Below are positions 62,001 through 64,000 of a stretch of DNA of 64,000 bases, one piece after another. The notes under the pieces were generated by a model. The model was not told the origin of the DNA, did not search any database, and was given only the letters and a program-made list of their open reading frames with translations. The translations under genes and the position numbers were made by a program. Position 1 is the first letter of the stretch, and every line of letters starts with the position of its first letter. This DNA is from Apostichopus japonicus. Taxonomy: Eukaryota; Echinodermata; Holothuroidea; Aspidochirotida; Stichopodidae. The stretch is from the NCBI RefSeq assembly GCF_037975245.1, contig NC_092568.1, forward strand, positions 7,423,501 to 7,487,500, read 5' to 3'.

Positions 62001-64000
62001 GACCTTTGACTTCACAAATAGGGTTCTTGCATGCAATAAGGTGGATCCACATACCAAGTAATAAGTTCATCCAAGCTTTACTTCTTTATTGTGCTTGCAA
62101 TATTTCCAGACTGACACACACACACACACACGCATGCCATCACCATCACATAGATTCCTCTTGCCTATGGCATAAGGAATAGAAAAGACAATGTGATGTG
62201 AGAATGAAGTTTAGTTTTCCAATGACATGTTGCATAGCAACGAAACAGATCTGGACAAAATATATAAATATTGCTTTTTGCCAAAGGAAAAAACAAATCA
62301 TTCAAGTAAAAGACATTAAAAAAATAGACAATACCTTGCTGAAAGTAGATGACACTTTCCATTTTCCTGCATCCATCTCAGTAATTTTATCTTTGATTCT
62401 GTTACAAAATGGAATGACAAAACAGGACACAATTGTGGATATGTATGAGAGATAAGGAGGAACAATCAATTTACTACAACAACCAGTGTAAGTGCAAATG
62501 GGGATTGACCAGGTTACCTTTGAAGAAGTTTGAAGCATCAAGTCATCTATTTGTTACACACAATGGTTTTCTCGTTTCATTTCTTTTCAATTTTCATTCA
62601 TGTGATATTTCTTTGTGATATTTAGTGATCTCTGTGGTCTTCTTACCTTAGGAACATTCTCTAATAAACATTTAAGCTTACCTACTGTATGAAAATATCT
62701 CTTGCACCATCTAGACAATTGTCAATTACAAAGCCTACGTGGTCACTACAAGAAACTTTAACTAGTAGATCATAAATTGCAAAAATTTTTCGTCATTCAA
62801 TATGAAAGAAAAGAAATCTAAAACTCTAGATTGACATCCACATGTCTATTTACTTTCCCCTAATAGGTGGTCAAGGGTGAACTCATGAAAGTTAGTAACG
62901 GAAAACAAGTTTTTTCATTTCAGAAAACATTCTTCAAACCTTCCCGTAACCCCCATCTCATGTGACATATACAAAGAAAAAAGCAAAGGGAGATCACTAC
63001 AAACTCAGACAAATCCTCACCCTCTGAAATGCCTCTCTTTCTTTTCCTGTCTTCTGCCGTCTTCAGAAAACACTGGTAAAGATGGATGAGTACATCGAGA
63101 CAGGTACGTTTCCTCTGGTAACTGGCTCCGGGGAAGAGGCCGCGTAAGCAGTTCTCAAATATCTCATCCACAGTTGTTGCCATGGCTACTAGTTTCCCGG
63201 TGACGTCATCCTCGTGGAAATATTGTCCTTCCACCCTACTATTGGGAGATAGTTCCTTAATAAGAGGAGAAGCACTATCCCTCATCCTATAGAGAGCAAT
63301 CTTAACGTCATTCACAAAATTATTCCTGAAGGCAGTATTGTCGCTGTTCAGATTATCCACGATAAATTCTTTGACGAGCTGTGAGGATCTAGCCGTGAAG
63401 GGATGGGAAGTCAGAGAAGAATGTACCAAGAGGCCGAAGGAATCTGATCGTATACAGTCTTCCAGATGGAGCAAGCCAGAGGTGAGTAGCGACTCGTACT
63501 GCATCTGATGGATATAAAAATGGCTGAATGAGCAAATGTCACACAAGGAACAGATGTATGTGTGTGGTCTCCAATCTTATGAAACTTATACAGGCAAAAT
63601 CTCTAACATTTTTCTGCTGTGCAAGTCTATTTCTTTTCTTTTCTTAATGTCAGATATAGCAATCATATTAGCTTAAGATGGCATCTGGGTTTTGGTCTCC
63701 TCTAAACATAGTGGGAAGGAGACACAGACAACAGACATGTTATGTGACTCAGCTTATTGGAACTGTTGGAAATAGAAAATTCACAAGATGATGAAACTAT
63801 GGGGAATGTCAAAAAGATATCATTAGCAACAGAAATCGGTTAAAGGTAAAAGATATGATTTCTTACCATTGAGGTCTCAGTCAGTACTCCTTTCATCTTA
63901 GCCTGTTTGAGAATCATGATCTTTGCATGCAACTTCCTTGCTTCAGAAATTCCTTCCAGAGAATTTAAACTTGCTAAAAGTAGTTCAACACACCCTGGGA
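47018..64000 (-). CDS. THADA: THADA (thyroid adenoma-associated protein homologue), C-terminal two thirds
   Basis: Nineteen coding exons on the minus strand, 5' end beyond the window: 64000-63867, 63504-63021, 62398-62335, 61106-60882, 59734-59502, 58589-58243, 57373-57239, 56845-56630, 56321-56078, 55135-54880, 53821-53582, 53261-52620, 51898-51722, 51304-51166, 50802-50678, 49900-49816, 48975-48849, 47796-47630, 47080-47018. About 4.1 kb or 1,370 residues (human 1,953 in total). THADA is a large helical-repeat protein, the counterpart of yeast Trm732; with FTSJ1 it supports 2'-O-methylation of tRNA position 32, and in flies it binds SERCA. Landmarks: KKSAGLPMLVEAVV, AHALNIMRSLFRSA and VVRNSSMQLFGE (DUF2428); HNKIHGELLLLQ; LLQDEQAEIRKSTA; LFEWLSGSPSEA. 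Relative to human, about 30 residues are missing between exons 57373 and 58243, probably one unseen phase-0 exon. The exon ending at 51166 uses an odd GTCTGT donor. The last exon is the least certain. Confidence 0.95.
48418..48634 (-). mobile_element. tRNA-derived SINE, copy 2, in a THADA intron
   Basis: Same structure and orientation as the copy at 46251-46472, about 90 percent identical by eye: tRNA-like head (gttagctcagtggtaacg, then gagtttgagtcactcc), shared body and an A-rich tail abutting a tgta/tgtatt microsatellite. It lies in the THADA intron between the exons at 47.6-47.8 and 48.8-49.0 kb. Confidence 0.85.
54880..55135 (-). CDS. THADA: THADA exon whose 5' end is repeated in the preceding intron
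   Basis: The exon begins after CTACAG with GC ATT CTG GTA TCC AAG and encodes GILVSKLFGQKKVTEEHS, which aligns with human THADA LITRIFGVKRAKDEHS, so it is the genuine exon. It ends at GAAAG|GTAGGT. About 50 bases from its 5' end, with the splice acceptor, are repeated four times upstream (see repeat at 55108-56066). Confidence 0.92.
55108..56066. repeat. ~203-bp tandem repeat filling a THADA intron, with duplicated splice acceptors
   Basis: The sequence ccaaacagcttggataccag recurs at 55111 (inside the real exon), 55314, 55517, 55720 and 55912, at spacings of 203, 203, 203 and 192 bp. Each unit, read on the minus strand, holds a CA/GT-rich tract, a pyrimidine-containing region, the acceptor CTACAG, and then about 50 bases like the start of the exon at 55135. 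The 942-bp intron (55136-56077) is almost entirely this array. The segment ccaacttgacaggatagg...aagcaagtag resembles the right end of the interspersed repeat at 17.6-18.1 kb. Confidence 0.92.
58808..58890 (-). repeat. Retroelement 3' tail with (TTA)n
   Basis: On the minus strand the segment ends in a gcgctttgag...ggcgctatataag block followed by (TTA)n, a 3' tail common to many animal SINEs and their LINE partners. Only the tail is recognised. It lies in the THADA intron between the exons at 58.2-58.6 and 59.5-59.7 kb. Confidence 0.55.
59858..60190 (+). mobile_element. Second tRNA-derived SINE family, in a THADA intron
   Basis: The plus strand shows a tRNA-like head: tggtccagtggttaaggc (A box) and gcaggttccagtcctggc (B box), then the frequent SINE phrase tgtgtcctttggcaaggta. 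An unrelated body continues to about 60190, before a G run at 60200. The head is unlike that of the SINEs at 46.3 and 48.4 kb. The right boundary is uncertain. Confidence 0.7.
61985..62175. repeat. Third copy of the TGACCTTTGA/AGGGTTCTT interspersed repeat
   Basis: It contains catgacctttgacttcac, agggttcttgcatgc, a (CA)n tract at about 62116-62131 and the end ttgcctatggcata, matching the order seen at 17880-18100. It lies in a THADA intron. Confidence 0.5.

Overview
The window is nuclear DNA of an animal. Its genes are split by many short GT-AG introns and buried in AT-rich, repeat-laden sequence. The four recognisable proteins, the intron-rich style, the tRNA-derived SINEs and the many short inverted-repeat elements fit an invertebrate deuterostome, probably an echinoderm or a close relative. 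That placement is inference, because no rRNA or mitochondrial marker is present.

Layout, left to right. At 1.7-3.4 kb, minus strand, lie the first two coding exons of a gene I do not recognise. From 3.4 to 6.5 kb is an intergenic stretch with a 21-bp double-palindrome array and an inverted-repeat element. From 6.5 to 11.8 kb, plus strand, is a complete calcineurin B regulatory subunit (PPP3R1 type, 6 coding exons, 170 aa). Its 3' flank runs towards the convergent CAMKMT gene (calmodulin-lysine N-methyltransferase, minus strand, 28.3-19.6 kb, 11 coding exons, 299 aa). A U2-snRNA-headed retroelement with a 15-bp target-site duplication lies near 30.5 kb. OTUB1 (otubain deubiquitinase, minus strand, 43.2-34.5 kb, 7 coding exons, 266 aa) has a 4.7-kb first intron that holds a 3.6-kb TIR transposon. 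From 43.2 to 47.0 kb are further repeats, including a LINE 3' end and a SINE. From 47.0 kb to the window end, minus strand, is the C-terminal two thirds of THADA (19 coding exons seen, about 1,370 residues; the N-terminus lies beyond the window).

All exon models were built by hand from canonical splice signals, reading-phase continuity and remembered human protein sequences. The phases of consecutive exons agree throughout, which is strong internal support. Calcineurin B, CAMKMT and THADA all map to human chromosome arm 2p, so the window may preserve an old linkage; OTUB1 (human 11q) does not fit it. Calcineurin is activated by calmodulin and CAMKMT methylates calmodulin, so two neighbours touch the same pathway. 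Co-regulation is not shown.

The most unusual structures are: the THADA intron made almost wholly of about 203-bp tandem units, each repeating the 3' splice site and first ~50 bp of the following exon; the U2-headed retroelement; and two copies of an element built from TTCCGAC/GGACCAAA-like low-complexity units, one of them nested in the TIR transposon. No CRISPR, operon or bacterial feature is present, and I saw no retroviral or Polinton-like remains.
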